From CAYNLK01 sp964398055 (lineage in GTDB: Bacteria > Chloroflexota > Anaerolineae > 4572-78 > J111): a stretch of DNA of 23,329 nt. The first letter of the stretch is position 1; each line of letters starts with the position of its first letter. The notes beneath the pieces are model-generated. The model was given only the letters and a program-made list of their open reading frames with translations, was not told the origin of the DNA and did no database searches. The DNA lies in contig CAYNLK010000079.1 in the NCBI GenBank assembly GCA_964398055.1, forward strand, positions 1-23,329, given 5' to 3'. The translations under genes and the position numbers were made by a program. Shown here piece after piece: positions 1-6,989 of the stretch.

Positions 1-241
1 ACAGTTGCTCTGAGCGACCCGCCAAGCGGGGAGCGAAGAGTCCCTGAAACCGCCGTTTGCAAGAGGCGTTCTAAGGGATTCCTCGTCGTCGAAGATACCC
101 GTAGGGTGCTTCGCTCCTCGCGCGAAGCGTGACATTTAAGAAACACACTCTTGCTCCCAGCTTCCGGCGATTGTACCCAAGAATTTGCCTGCTGCCAAAA
201 CTTTGGCCTCGATATGAACAAATGAATGTCTGTTTCAAAGA
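1..241. repeat. Non-coding stretch with fold-back repeat pieces
   Basis: No gene is seen here. The sequence holds several short inverted repeats: CCCGC-CAA-GCGGG at 18-30, ACCC-GT-AGGGT around 97-106 and GCTTCGC/GCGAAGC at 108-128. The segment GAGCGAAGAGTCCCT at 31-45 recurs in inverted, diverged form between 73 and 116 (AAGGGATTCCTCG and CTTCGCTC), so the region can fold back on itself. It resembles the degenerate dispersed hairpin elements common between genes in Chloroflexota. It lies downstream of the aldehyde oxidoreductase gene, but no U-tract terminator is visible. Confidence 0.45.
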
Positions 242-2086
242 TTAGGCCAGGCCCAACTTGGCTAATCGCTCTGGCCGGGGTGCGCCGTTTTCATCCCACT
301 CCCGCAACTGGTAATAGACCGGCATCATTACCGCCATATCAGGCAGGATGCCTTCGGCGTGGCCGCTGGGCCGCGGCTCGGTGACCAGCCGTTTGGGCAA
401 CACGTCATCGGCAGCGGTGACGCCCAGACGCAGGTTGATCAGCCGCTTGAGTTGGAAGAGCCGGTCGCCTATGGTCAGTACATCTTCGGCTGCCCAGTTC
501 CAGCCCAGGGCGCTGTTAACAATCTCGGCGGTGCGGGCCGGGCCAACCTTGCCTTTGATGAGGAACTTGCACAGCCCCAGGGGATTATAGACGCTGGCAT
601 AATTCTGCCAGTCGTAGGCCAGCCTGGCCTGCTCGGCGCTCGACTCCTGGTGCGGGAGCGACTCCGGATAGCCGGCGTCCGGCAGCACCACCCCATAACC
701 GTTCCAGTAACTGGCCGACTCCAGGTGGCAGCCGCCCCGGTTAGCCGTGGCATAGTTAACGGCCATACTGACAAAGGCCCGCGGGTCGTGATAAGCCACT
801 TCCAGCCCCTTGACGTGGATGGCAAAATCCTCGGCCCCGTTGCCGATGCGCCGGGCCGCCTCCCGCACGCCCTCGGCCAGGGTATCGCCTATATCCTCCC
901 GGAAGGCGATCTTTTTAATGGCGGCAAGCATAGCCTGGGGGCTGCTGAAGCGCAGCTCCAACCCGCCGGTCTCCTCCGGGCCAATCAACTCTCGCTCGTA
1001 TGCTTCCATAGCAAAGGCAATCACGGAGGAGGTCGAGATGGTATCCAGACCGTAGCGGTTACAGAGGGAGTTAGCTAAAATGAGCGCTTCCCGATTGTCC
1101 ACCCGGGTCATCCCGCCGAAGCCGGCAATGGTCTCATACTCGATGCCTTCGCCGCGGGGGGTGACGTACTCGCCCTCGGTCACCTCGATCTCCTTGCCAC
1201 AGCCGATGGGGCAGGCGTGGCAGTGGGTATGTTTGACCAAATATTTCTCATAGATGGTTTGGCCGGAGACCGCTTCGGCCTGCTCCCAACTGCCCAAAGT
1301 CCAGTTTTGCATGGGCATATCGCCGTACCACTCCGTGGCGACCACCCCGCCGGCTGTGCCAAACTGCGACATAGCTACGGAGTTCTTTTTGATATAGACG
1401 TTTTGCTCCTTGACCGTATCCAGGAATTGCTTCTTGTCGGGATATTCGGGCTTGCCCTGGCCCCGGACGACAATGGCTTTGAGGTTTTTGCTGCCCAGCA
1501 GCGCGCCCATGCCCCCCCGGGCCGCCGCCCGGACGTAGTCCGAGGGGCCGCACATAATCCCGGCAATTTTGACTAGATTTTCGCCGGCCGGGCCAATGCC
1601 GACTACCTGGGCCCGGCGGTCGGTTTCGGCCAGCAGGGTATCGGCCGTTTCAAAATAATCTTTGCCCCACAGGTGGCCGGCGTCGCGCAACTCGAGGCTG
1701 TTTTGGAGGGCATTGAGATACAGGTAGACCGGCCGGTCGGCCCGCCCGGTGATGACCAGGCCATCGTAGCCGGCAAAGCGAAGCTCGGCGCCCCAGTAGT
1801 GGCCCAGGTTGGCCTCGTTCCAGATGCCGGTCAGGGGCGACTTGCCGCAGAAGGAGGTGCGGCAACCGGTTGGGGCAAAGGTGCCGGCCAGCAGACCGTT
1901 GAAAATCAGCAGCGGACTGGCCGGGTCGAGCGGGTCGAGTGAGGTATCCATTTCATCGTAGTAAAGCCAGGCGGCAAAACCGGAGCCGAGCAGCCAGCGT
2001 TTGACCTCGGCCTCGCTGATCGACTCTGCGCGCCACTCCCCCGTACTTAAATCCAGCCGTAGATATCTACCGGCATAAACAGTCAC
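242..2086 (-). CDS. aor: Aldehyde ferredoxin oxidoreductase (tungsten/molybdopterin family)
   Basis: A cytoplasmic enzyme that oxidises aldehydes to carboxylic acids with ferredoxin as electron acceptor, using a bis-pterin tungsten or molybdenum cofactor and one [4Fe-4S] cluster. At 614 residues it has the full family length. The N-terminal pterin-binding part is typical (YAGRYLRLDL at 4-13, then ARGGMGALLGSKNLKAI near 189-205). The cluster ligands are visible as C289-x2-C292-x3-C296 (CHACPIGC) plus C506 in NPLGLCKF, the same spacing as in the Pyrococcus enzyme. The start is GTG at 2084-2086, fixed by the ribosome site AAAGGAGGT at 2092-2100. No ferredoxin or MoaD-like partner gene lies beside it. 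The substrate cannot be told from sequence; the family assignment is very safe. Confidence 0.95.
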   Translation of the reverse strand: MTVYAGRYLRLDLSTGEWRAESISEAEVKRWLLGSGFAAWLYYDEMDTSLDPLDPASPLLIFNGLLAGTFAPTGCRTSFCGKSPLTGIWNEANLGHYWGAELRFAGYDGLVITGRADRPVYLYLNALQNSLELRDAGHLWGKDYFETADTLLAETDRRAQVVGIGPAGENLVKIAGIMCGPSDYVRAAARGGMGALLGSKNLKAIVVRGQGKPEYPDKKQFLDTVKEQNVYIKKNSVAMSQFGTAGGVVATEWYGDMPMQNWTLGSWEQAEAVSGQTIYEKYLVKHTHCHACPIGCGKEIEVTEGEYVTPRGEGIEYETIAGFGGMTRVDNREALILANSLCNRYGLDTISTSSVIAFAMEAYERELIGPEETGGLELRFSSPQAMLAAIKKIAFREDIGDTLAEGVREAARRIGNGAEDFAIHVKGLEVAYHDPRAFVSMAVNYATANRGGCHLESASYWNGYGVVLPDAGYPESLPHQESSAEQARLAYDWQNYASVYNPLGLCKFLIKGKVGPARTAEIVNSALGWNWAAEDVLTIGDRLFQLKRLINLRLGVTAADDVLPKRLVTEPRPSGHAEGILPDMAVMMPVYYQLREWDENGAPRPERLAKLGLA

Positions 2087-2092
2087 GTGTTA

Positions 2093-2100
2093 CCTCCTTT
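2093..2100 (-). promoter_or_regulatory. Ribosome binding site of the aldehyde oxidoreductase gene
   Basis: On the minus strand the sequence reads AAAGGAGG followed by TAACAC and the start codon GTG. This near-perfect anti-16S match at about six bases of spacing supports the GTG start. Confidence 0.75.
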
Positions 2101-2108
2101 TGATGTAT

Positions 2109-2239
2109 GAGAATTCTCGAAAAGTCCTTTAATTGTTCCGTTTACGTTGAACGGAACACGCATCACGCAACACGTTTCGTAGTGCGTATTGTGTGTTCCG
2201 TTGGCTTTTAGCTCCTCGTACCATTTTCCGAGAACTCTC
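2109..2239. repeat. Nested inverted repeat (fold-back element)
   Basis: The outer arms are GAGAATTCTCGAAAA (2109-2123) and TTTTCCGAGAACTCTC (2224-2239), which pair with one mismatch and one bulge. Inside, GTTCCGTT (2135-2142) pairs with AACGGAAC (2150-2157), and AACGGAACAC (2150-2159) can alternatively pair with GTGTTCCGTT (2193-2202). Three related arms give two mutually exclusive hairpins. It is non-coding and could be a small non-autonomous mobile element, or a structured leader upstream of the oxidoreductase gene. Confidence 0.55.
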
Positions 2240-2241
2240 GT

Positions 2242-2404
2242 GTTGGTTGGTCAGTTGGTTTGTTAGTTTGTTGGTTGGTCACTTGATGTAGAATAATAAT
2301 ACTCGTTACTCCGAAAAGCCGGAAATCTGTGTTTGTTAGCCGATCAGTCAGCTAATCCCTTAACCAACCATCTATCCAACCCGCCAGCCAACCAACCAGC
2401 CACC
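2242..2404. repeat. TTGG-rich tract and its inverted counterpart
   Basis: A degenerate tandem of TTGG/TTTG units (2242-2281, containing GTTGGTTGGTCAG) is mirrored about 80 bases later by a CCAA-rich tract (2362-2404, containing AACCAACC and CCAACCAACC). The two arms can pair imperfectly. With the neighbouring fold-back it fills most of the 476-base gap at 2087-2562, in which no gene is seen; the rest, 2405-2562, shows nothing recognisable. Confidence 0.5.
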
Positions 2405-2562
2405 ATCAATCGGCCGGTGAAGTTATCCGCAGAAACAAAAAGAGCCAGCACTCAGGCCGGCCCCTTACCAGAAATAGAGCTACTCGTCACCGGCTCAAGT
2501 CTCGTCGGCAGGTAAACACCGGTGCAGATATCCTTCAACAACCAGTAGAGAACGGAGCTTTT

Positions 2563-2805
2563 CTAATTCAGCCGAACCGGATCAATTTTGGTACCCGGCA
2601 TAGCTGTTTTGACCATATTGATCTGCATTGACCAGTCTGTTTCAAAATCCTGGTTTTTTGCCAGGAGGGTTAGATTTTCCCGCAGCCGTTCGTAAATCTG
2701 GGCGGTCAATTTGCCGCCGAAATTCGACAGGGCGTGTTGGAGATCCTTTGGCCCGACGGTCTTGCTAGAGACGGTAATCTGAAGGGTAATGGTTGCCTTG
2801 TTCAT
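2563..2805 (-). CDS. Small hypothetical protein
   Basis: An 80-residue protein that I do not recognise. It starts MNKATITLQITVSSK, a short beta-like stretch, followed by a segment that looks helical (KDLQHALSNF, QIYERLRENL). There is no signal peptide, membrane segment or cysteine motif. The start is ATG at 2803-2805, with a modest AAAGG ribosome site eight bases upstream. A TATAAT box on the minus strand at 2873-2878 could serve it. It stands alone between repeat DNA and divergent small genes. Coding status rests on the open frame, ribosome site and promoter-like element only. Confidence 0.5.
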   Translation of the reverse strand: MNKATITLQITVSSKTVGPKDLQHALSNFGGKLTAQIYERLRENLTLLAKNQDFETDWSMQINMVKTAMPGTKIDPVRLN

Positions 2806-2872
2806 CTTTACGGCCTTTGTAAAGTCTGTTAGAAGTTAGTTTGCCAATCCTCGGGGGAGTTTCTTCTTTTTT

Positions 2873-2901
2873 ATTATACAACCAAGCCGGGGCGGATAAA
2901 A
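2873..2901 (-). promoter_or_regulatory. Possible promoter of the small minus-strand gene
   Basis: The minus strand has TTTTAT, a 17-base spacer and TATAAT (plus-strand ATTATA at 2873-2878), about 68 bases before the ATG. The -10 box is perfect and the -35 box is weak. Confidence 0.35.
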
Positions 2902-3024
2902 CACCAGAATTTGGGGGTTTCACCAAAGTTGTCCGGGGCAGGCCAATTTCGCTGATTTACTGTAACTCTCAAACTACTAGCGCCAATTTTCGCTAAAACA
3001 AACCAGATTCAAACCTACCCCTTG

Positions 3025-3030
3025 TATAAT
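3025..3030 (+). promoter_or_regulatory. -10 box before the small plus-strand genes
   Basis: TATAAT in the context TTGTATAATAAAGG lies 54 bases before the TTG start of the next gene. No convincing -35 box lies 16-18 bases upstream, so only the -10 element is claimed. Confidence 0.35.
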
Positions 3031-3083
3031 AAAGGTTAAAGGGTTTCCCTCATTGTCGATTAACCTGGGAACGAGGAGGAGGC

Positions 3084-3335
3084 TTGTTCAGGGTTCAAAT
3101 TGGGGAGATTGGGATGAACTTCCAGGATTATGAGCATGGGCTTATGGAACTGTTCCAGGGAGTCCAATGTGTCCCGGGTACTTTTCCACCCGTCTACATA
3201 CTTGACAGTATGCTGATCAGCTATAATAAATTGGGCCAACTTCAGATAATTGGCACCTCCCCGGTTCAGCCGGGGCCAACCAAGCAGCCCGATAATTTAC
3301 TGAGCAAACTGATCAAATCGGTAGTTTGCCTGTAA
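3084..3335 (+). CDS. Small hypothetical protein
   Basis: An 83-residue protein that I do not recognise, without membrane segments or known motifs. Two starts are possible. TTG at 3084 follows a strong GAGGAGGAGG (3073-3082). ATG at 3114, giving MNFQDYEHGLMELFQG, follows GGGGAG at 3102-3107 with six bases of spacing. The shorter form may be the real one. The C-terminal half is proline-rich (GTSPVQPGPTKQP) and ends in a short hydrophobic stretch. The next small gene begins 78 bases later on the same strand, and both may be read from the -10 box at 3025. Confidence 0.5.
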   Translation: MFRVQIGEIGMNFQDYEHGLMELFQGVQCVPGTFPPVYILDSMLISYNKLGQLQIIGTSPVQPGPTKQPDNLLSKLIKSVVCL

Positions 3336-3413
3336 TTGCAGCAAAATACTGCCCTGATGGGATTTCGCAGGTTTGAACTACTTTATTGACCAGGCTGGCT
3401 GTGTTGCCTGGCT

Positions 3414-3656
3414 GTGGAGTATACGACCAGGAAAATGAACCAAATTATCAGAATAAGCAATCATTTGGCGATTGAACTGTTACCCAGTACGGATGGCCGA
3501 AATCCGGCCCTTCGTTTGTTTCCACCGAATGACCCTGAGCAATCATTCATCGTCTTTTTATCAGAGGTCCACTTGCTCCGGGATGCGCTGGCCCTGGCTG
3601 GCGCTCGTCTAACGGCGATAGAGCAGGACAAGATAAAATATATCAAACCAGGCTAA
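3414..3656 (+). CDS. Small hypothetical protein
   Basis: An 80-residue protein with no family I can name. The longest frame starts at GTG 3414; ATG at 3435 (MNQIIRISNHLAIELL) is the alternative, preceded closely by AGGA. The sequence looks like a compact alpha/beta fold: a strand-like start, PSTDGRNPALRLFPPNDPEQSFIVFLS split by turns, then an amphipathic helix (LLRDALALAGARLTAIEQDK). There is no signal peptide and no cysteine. It is followed about 100 bases later by a clear intrinsic terminator, which supports real transcription across this pair of small genes. Confidence 0.5.
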   Translation: MEYTTRKMNQIIRISNHLAIELLPSTDGRNPALRLFPPNDPEQSFIVFLSEVHLLRDALALAGARLTAIEQDKIKYIKPG

Positions 3657-3759
3657 TGCCCCATAACTGCCTCGCCGATTATTCGCAGTTGAACCAACGG
3701 CAATTGCCTCGATTCAACCCAGGGTAACCGCTGGTTCAAGGATCTTGAATTTGCCTCCC

Positions 3760-3785
3760 GGCTGGCCAATAAGCCAGCCTTTTTT
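3760..3785 (+). terminator. Rho-independent terminator after the small genes
   Basis: GGCTGGC (3760-3766) and GCCAGCC (3773-3779) form a perfect 7-base-pair GC-rich stem with a six-base loop, followed directly by six T residues (3780-3785). Confidence 0.85.
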
Positions 3786-3842
3786 GTTGTCAGTAACCAG
3801 TGAAATATGTTAAAATGCCGGCGTCGAACCAGGTTGGTTTAT

Positions 3843-3870
3843 TTGGTCAGCGGGCGGAGTATGCTACAAT
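3843..3870 (+). promoter_or_regulatory. Probable promoter of the small ORF and metalloprotease pair
   Basis: TTGGTC (3843-3848), a 16-base spacer and TACAAT (3865-3870) lie 38 bases before the ATG at 3909 and just downstream of the previous terminator. Placement is good; the -35 box matches the consensus only partly. Confidence 0.45.
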
Positions 3871-3908
3871 AAATACCGATCTAAATCTGGAAAGGAGTTA
3901 GCTTGTTG

Positions 3909-4145
3909 ATGAATCGGCAAGAGACTTTGGAGTGGATCGAGTTGGTTCTTGACTCGACCGACCGGCACGAAATGATGGCCATGATTCGTGAAAGTTTGGG
4001 CGATTTTGATGGCGAGTTTTTCGAGACGATCGATCGCGAGCTGGAACGGTATCAGGCTAAAAATGATCAAGCCAGCGCCGATCGTTTGAACGAAGTAGCC
4101 CGCACCATTGCGGCTTTGCGACAAAATCGGACCGAACGTTTGTAA
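3909..4145 (+). CDS. Small helical acidic protein, function unknown
   Basis: A 78-residue protein from ATG 3909; two in-frame TTG codons at 3903 and 3906 are also possible because AAAGGAG sits at 3891-3897. It is almost entirely helix-forming and charged (TLEWIELVLDSTDRHEMMAM, then ELERYQAKNDQASADRLNEV), with no membrane segment or cysteine. I do not recognise the family. It lies 45 bases before the metalloprotease gene on the same strand, downstream of its own promoter and a terminator, so the two are probably co-transcribed. A role with the protease is possible but not shown. Confidence 0.65.
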   Translation: MNRQETLEWIELVLDSTDRHEMMAMIRESLGDFDGEFFETIDRELERYQAKNDQASADRLNEVARTIAALRQNRTERL

Positions 4146-4190
4146 CGAACGGCGTTATCCAACCCTCTACCCTACCAAAACAGGCTAGCC

Positions 4191-5393
4191 ATGGCAAACA
4201 CCCCCACCGAAAATATTATTTTAGATGGCGCCGCCCTCAACAAATTAAGAAATGAGCTGGCCGATGTGTTCAACGTCGTCAGTTTTGAGATGCCTCGCCA
4301 GGCCCCCCAGGGGACCATCCGTTTTATCGGCGACCTGCTAGTAGCAGACAGCGAAGCTGCTTATGATCTGATTGCCGAACGCTGGCACAAACACGATTAC
4401 ACCCCCATCTTTCGCCGTTACCAGGGGCAGGTTGCTGTGATTGCTCAGCCGGGGATATTGGTTACCCCTAAACCTCGCAATCCGTGGCTCAATTTAGGGT
4501 TGGCTATTGCGACCATAGTTTCGGTTCAGTTTAGCGGGGCGATCTATGCCTGCCAATGTGTACCAACAACGCTGGCCGATTGGCTCGGCGGCACACCGAT
4601 GATGCTGTCGATGATGGTGATTTTGCTGGCGCATGAGTTTGGCCATTATTTTGCCGGCCGGATTCACAAAGTGGCGGTGACGCTGCCTTACTTTATCCCT
4701 TTGCCGGTGATCTCGCCGGTGGGTACGCTGGGCGCGTTTATTCAGTTGCGTTCCCCATTCAAAACTAAAAGGCAGCTTTTCGACATCGGCGTGGCCGGGC
4801 CGCTGGGTGGCCTGATCTTTGCCATCCCGTTGACTATTTTGGGCGTACTGAATTCCCCGCTGCATCGCCTGACCCGTGATGGCACCTCGCTCCTGGAGGG
4901 GAATTCGATCCTTTATATGGCCATTAAATACCTGGTCCACGGCCAAATTTTGCCCAGTTTTGATCAATATGCCGATTTGCCGGTCTGGCGGGAGTATCTG
5001 CTGGTGCTGGCCGGGATTATTCCGCCCGGCAACGGCAGCGACATCTTGATTGGCCCGGTTGCGTTTGCCGCCTGGTTTGGCCTATTCGTCACAGCGATGA
5101 ACTTATTACCGGTCGGTCAACTCGACGGCGGCCACATTATTTATTGCTTACTCGGCGACAAGGCTCGCTGGCTAGGGATCGCGTTGGTCGGCTTGATGGT
5201 GGCGGCCGGAATTGTTTGGTGGTCGGGCTGGCTACTATGGGCGTTTTTGGTTTTCTTTGTTATCGGTACGGGCCATCCGCCGCCTCTCAACGATCTGGTG
5301 GAACTTGGCCCCGGCCGGAAGATTCTGACTTACGTGATGATCGCCTTGATCATTATTCTATTTATGCCCAACCCACTGCAACCGCTTTTATAA
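4191..5393 (+). CDS. Site-2-protease-like M50 membrane metalloprotease
   Basis: An integral membrane zinc protease of the M50 (S2P/EGY-like) family, which cuts membrane proteins within or near the bilayer. The 400 residues begin with a soluble region of about 95 residues, followed by several hydrophobic segments (about 98-118, 136-156, 198-220, 285-303, 325-360, 378-392). The zinc motif HEFGH is at 148-152, inside a membrane segment. The third-ligand motif NLLPVGQLDGG is at 304-314, and the conserved GPLGG is at 203-207. All catalytic residues are present. The ATG at 4191 has only a weak ribosome site, suggesting coupling to the small gene upstream. The substrate is unknown; no anti-sigma gene is adjacent. 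Confidence 0.9.
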   Translation: MANTPTENIILDGAALNKLRNELADVFNVVSFEMPRQAPQGTIRFIGDLLVADSEAAYDLIAERWHKHDYTPIFRRYQGQVAVIAQPGILVTPKPRNPWLNLGLAIATIVSVQFSGAIYACQCVPTTLADWLGGTPMMLSMMVILLAHEFGHYFAGRIHKVAVTLPYFIPLPVISPVGTLGAFIQLRSPFKTKRQLFDIGVAGPLGGLIFAIPLTILGVLNSPLHRLTRDGTSLLEGNSILYMAIKYLVHGQILPSFDQYADLPVWREYLLVLAGIIPPGNGSDILIGPVAFAAWFGLFVTAMNLLPVGQLDGGHIIYCLLGDKARWLGIALVGLMVAAGIVWWSGWLLWAFLVFFVIGTGHPPPLNDLVELGPGRKILTYVMIALIIILFMPNPLQPLL

Positions 5394-5395
5394 AT

Positions 5396-5430
5396 AAGTG
5401 CCGGGCACTTTTAGATAGTGCCCGGCACTT
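5396..5430 (+). terminator. Terminator hairpin after the metalloprotease gene
   Basis: AAGTGCCGGGCACT (5396-5409) and its exact reverse complement (5417-5430) form a 14-base-pair stem with a seven-base loop, starting three bases after the stop codon. The T-tract that follows is short (TTTGT including the stem end), so it may also act as a transcript end stabiliser. Confidence 0.7.
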
Positions 5431-5433
5431 TGT

Positions 5434-5464
5434 AAAAACAGGCCCAGGCAATTGCCTGGGCCTG
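5434..5464 (-). terminator. Terminator of the minus-strand cluster
   Basis: A perfect 26-base palindrome at 5439-5464 (arm CAGGCCCAGGCAA and its reverse complement) is followed on the minus strand by five T residues (plus-strand A5 at 5434-5438). It lies about 25 bases beyond the V4R gene stop and fits an intrinsic terminator for the cluster. Confidence 0.8.
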
Positions 5465-5488
5465 CCTGCTAAATTCAACCCGGCCAAC

Positions 5489-6109
5489 TTACTCTTCAAC
5501 CGGCTGCTTGGGAATTCGATAAACGCAATTGGTGGCCCCGTTAGAGATGCAAGCCACTTCTTCCACCCGGTAGACCTTGCCGGTCGTCCAGGCCATAGCT
5601 TCCATCAGCGCCCCCACGCTGACATGGCAGCACGGTTTGTCGTGTTCGGGCCGCCAGCGGCAAGGGCACTCATCTTGAACATAATAAAAGGCATCCTCTT
5701 CGTCAACAATGTAGCTGGGTTGGTTGATGCGCTCGGTGGCGGCCTTGGCCATTTTGTCCAGGATCAACTTCATGCGCTGTTTTTCAGGGATGGCTTTGAG
5801 GGCAATCCCGGCCAGCCCCAGAATGGCCGGCTGGTCTTTCAGCCCAAATTGAAAGGTGGCCCGCCCAATTTTCAAGAGCATCGCCCGCGCCCCGCGCGGG
5901 CCATAAAACTCCTCCACGGCTTGTTGCAAAGCGCCATACTCGGAAAAATTAGCCCCCATCTCCAGAGTTTTGGGCGGATAGTTGTCGATATATTTGCTCA
6001 GGCCGCCGGCATGCAGCACGGCTTTGGTCCCATTGGTCCCCATAATCTCTTCAACGGCGTCCAGCAGGACTCGGAGAGCAGCATTAGACATCGGGCGATC
6101 TTCTGGCAT
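5489..6109 (-). CDS. V4R (4-vinyl reductase-type) domain protein
   Basis: A 206-residue soluble protein with a C-terminal V4R domain (about 95-200), a small-molecule-binding fold first noted in BchJ and in hydrocarbon-sensing regulators. Conserved features are the cysteine set C148, C150, C160, C161, C187 and C195 (ECPC, PCCH, ACISNG, NCVY) and the motif GKVYRVEEVACISNG. The N-terminal 90 residues are helical and resemble the dimer-forming part of such proteins. The start is fixed by AGGAGGTG (plus-strand 6114-6121) before ATG 6109. It has its own extended -10 promoter, lies last in the cluster after the serine-less hydrolase, and is followed by a strong terminator. It is probably a ligand-binding sensor or carrier; the ligand is unknown, and pigment synthesis is unlikely because no bch gene is near. 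Confidence 0.8.
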   Translation of the reverse strand: MPEDRPMSNAALRVLLDAVEEIMGTNGTKAVLHAGGLSKYIDNYPPKTLEMGANFSEYGALQQAVEEFYGPRGARAMLLKIGRATFQFGLKDQPAILGLAGIALKAIPEKQRMKLILDKMAKAATERINQPSYIVDEEDAFYYVQDECPCRWRPEHDKPCCHVSVGALMEAMAWTTGKVYRVEEVACISNGATNCVYRIPKQPVEE

Positions 6110-6113
6110 GAGA

Positions 6114-6121
6114 CACCTCCT
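6114..6121 (-). promoter_or_regulatory. Ribosome binding site of the V4R gene
   Basis: AGGAGGTG on the minus strand lies four to six bases before ATG 6109. It favours this start over the in-frame ATG six codons later. Confidence 0.75.
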
Positions 6122-6148
6122 GATAGATTTTTAACACTCAGCCACCCT

Positions 6149-6157
6149 ATTATACCA
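6149..6157 (-). promoter_or_regulatory. Extended -10 promoter for the V4R gene
   Basis: On the minus strand TG-G-TATAAT (plus-strand 6149-6157) sits in an A/T-rich 73-base gap, 40 bases before the ATG. No good -35 box is present, as is usual for extended -10 promoters. It would allow the V4R gene to be expressed apart from the long upstream cluster. Confidence 0.55.
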
Positions 6158-6182
6158 TAATAATCTAAATTGAGAAGGGGAG

Positions 6183-6980
6183 TTAACGATGGCGGCGACG
6201 CCACTCTTCCTTCAGTTCCAGTACGGACAAATCGCCCTCTATATCCAAAAATTCTCTCAACAAGCGGTTAAACTTGACCGCCTCGTCCAACATCGGGAAG
6301 TGTTTCGAGTTGGCCAGGCCGATTGGCCGGATGTTGGTCCAATCACCATTCAACTCGCGCAGCGGCGTTGGATCGACGATGTCATCCTTTTCCCCGTAAA
6401 CGGCCAACAACATGGCGCTAGTTGAACGGCTGAGGGCTCTGATCCGGCCATGCATGTCAATACCGGCTACCGACTCGACGCTGAGGCTGATCGCGCCTTC
6501 GCCCGTTTTTTCGGCCTCTTGCTGCACCTCTTTATGGGTAATTTGGCGCCACCACATCACTTTGGCCAGCATCGAATTGTTGGCAAAATCGATCAAGCGG
6601 CGACTAATCGCGTCGGCGTTCATCGGCAAGCTGACCGCCATAATCTTCTGCGCCCGTTCAGGGTACTGGGCCGCATATTCAAGAGCTACCGTCGCGCCCA
6701 GAGCATGGCCAACCAGCGGCGATTGCTGAATACCCATATTATTGGCAAAGTCATTGACCAGATTGACGTAATCTTCAACCCGATATCGTTTCTTGGATTT
6801 ATCAGTATCACCAAAACCCCATAAATCGAGGGCATAGGTGCGGTACTTATCGGCAACCTCCTCCATTGTGCGCATCCAATAGCGCCACGAGCCGAGCCAG
6901 CCATGCAAAAATAGCACGGGTTTGCCGCGCCCAAAGGCTTCATAATGGACCAAACCGCCGTCAATGACAATCGCGCTCAT
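6183..6980 (-). CDS. Alpha/beta hydrolase-fold protein lacking the nucleophile serine
   Basis: A 265-residue alpha/beta hydrolase-fold protein. The oxyanion-side motif LHGWLGSW (25-32) is intact, as are the presumed acid D199 (GEKDD) and the histidine H227 (SKHFPMLDE). The nucleophile elbow reads G-H-A-L-G (91-95), with alanine (codon GCT) at position 93, where the paralogue at 15968-16771 has serine in GHSMG. The two proteins align without gaps over the first hundred residues. The normal hydrolase reaction is therefore unlikely. It may have become a binding or receptor protein, like other signalling hydrolase-fold proteins (RsbQ, GID1), though this is inference. It starts nine bases after the single-domain response regulator, so the two are translationally linked. 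Confidence 0.88.
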   Translation of the reverse strand: MSAIVIDGGLVHYEAFGRGKPVLFLHGWLGSWRYWMRTMEEVADKYRTYALDLWGFGDTDKSKKRYRVEDYVNLVNDFANNMGIQQSPLVGHALGATVALEYAAQYPERAQKIMAVSLPMNADAISRRLIDFANNSMLAKVMWWRQITHKEVQQEAEKTGEGAISLSVESVAGIDMHGRIRALSRSTSAMLLAVYGEKDDIVDPTPLRELNGDWTNIRPIGLANSKHFPMLDEAVKFNRLLREFLDIEGDLSVLELKEEWRRRHR

Positions 6981-6989
6981 ACCAGACTG

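Noticed and set aside
359..1078. 239-codon plus-strand frame inside the oxidoreductase
   Set aside because: It lies wholly antisense to a well-supported gene with all cluster cysteines; a shadow of GC-rich coding sequence.
2242..2404. CRISPR-like array
   Set aside because: The repeats are degenerate tetramers without constant repeat and spacer lengths, and no cas gene is present.
2333..2515. 60-codon plus-strand frame rich in Asn and Pro
   Set aside because: Its sequence is dictated by the CCAA-rich repeat tract; no ribosome site or family.
5489..6109. Bacteriochlorophyll biosynthesis protein BchJ
   Set aside because: The V4R domain is shared, but no photosynthesis gene is in the window and the context is signalling.
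5144..6160. Long plus-strand frame of 338 codons
   Set aside because: It runs through the end of the protease gene, two terminator hairpins and antisense to the V4R gene. Composition is that of a shadow frame and there is no family match.
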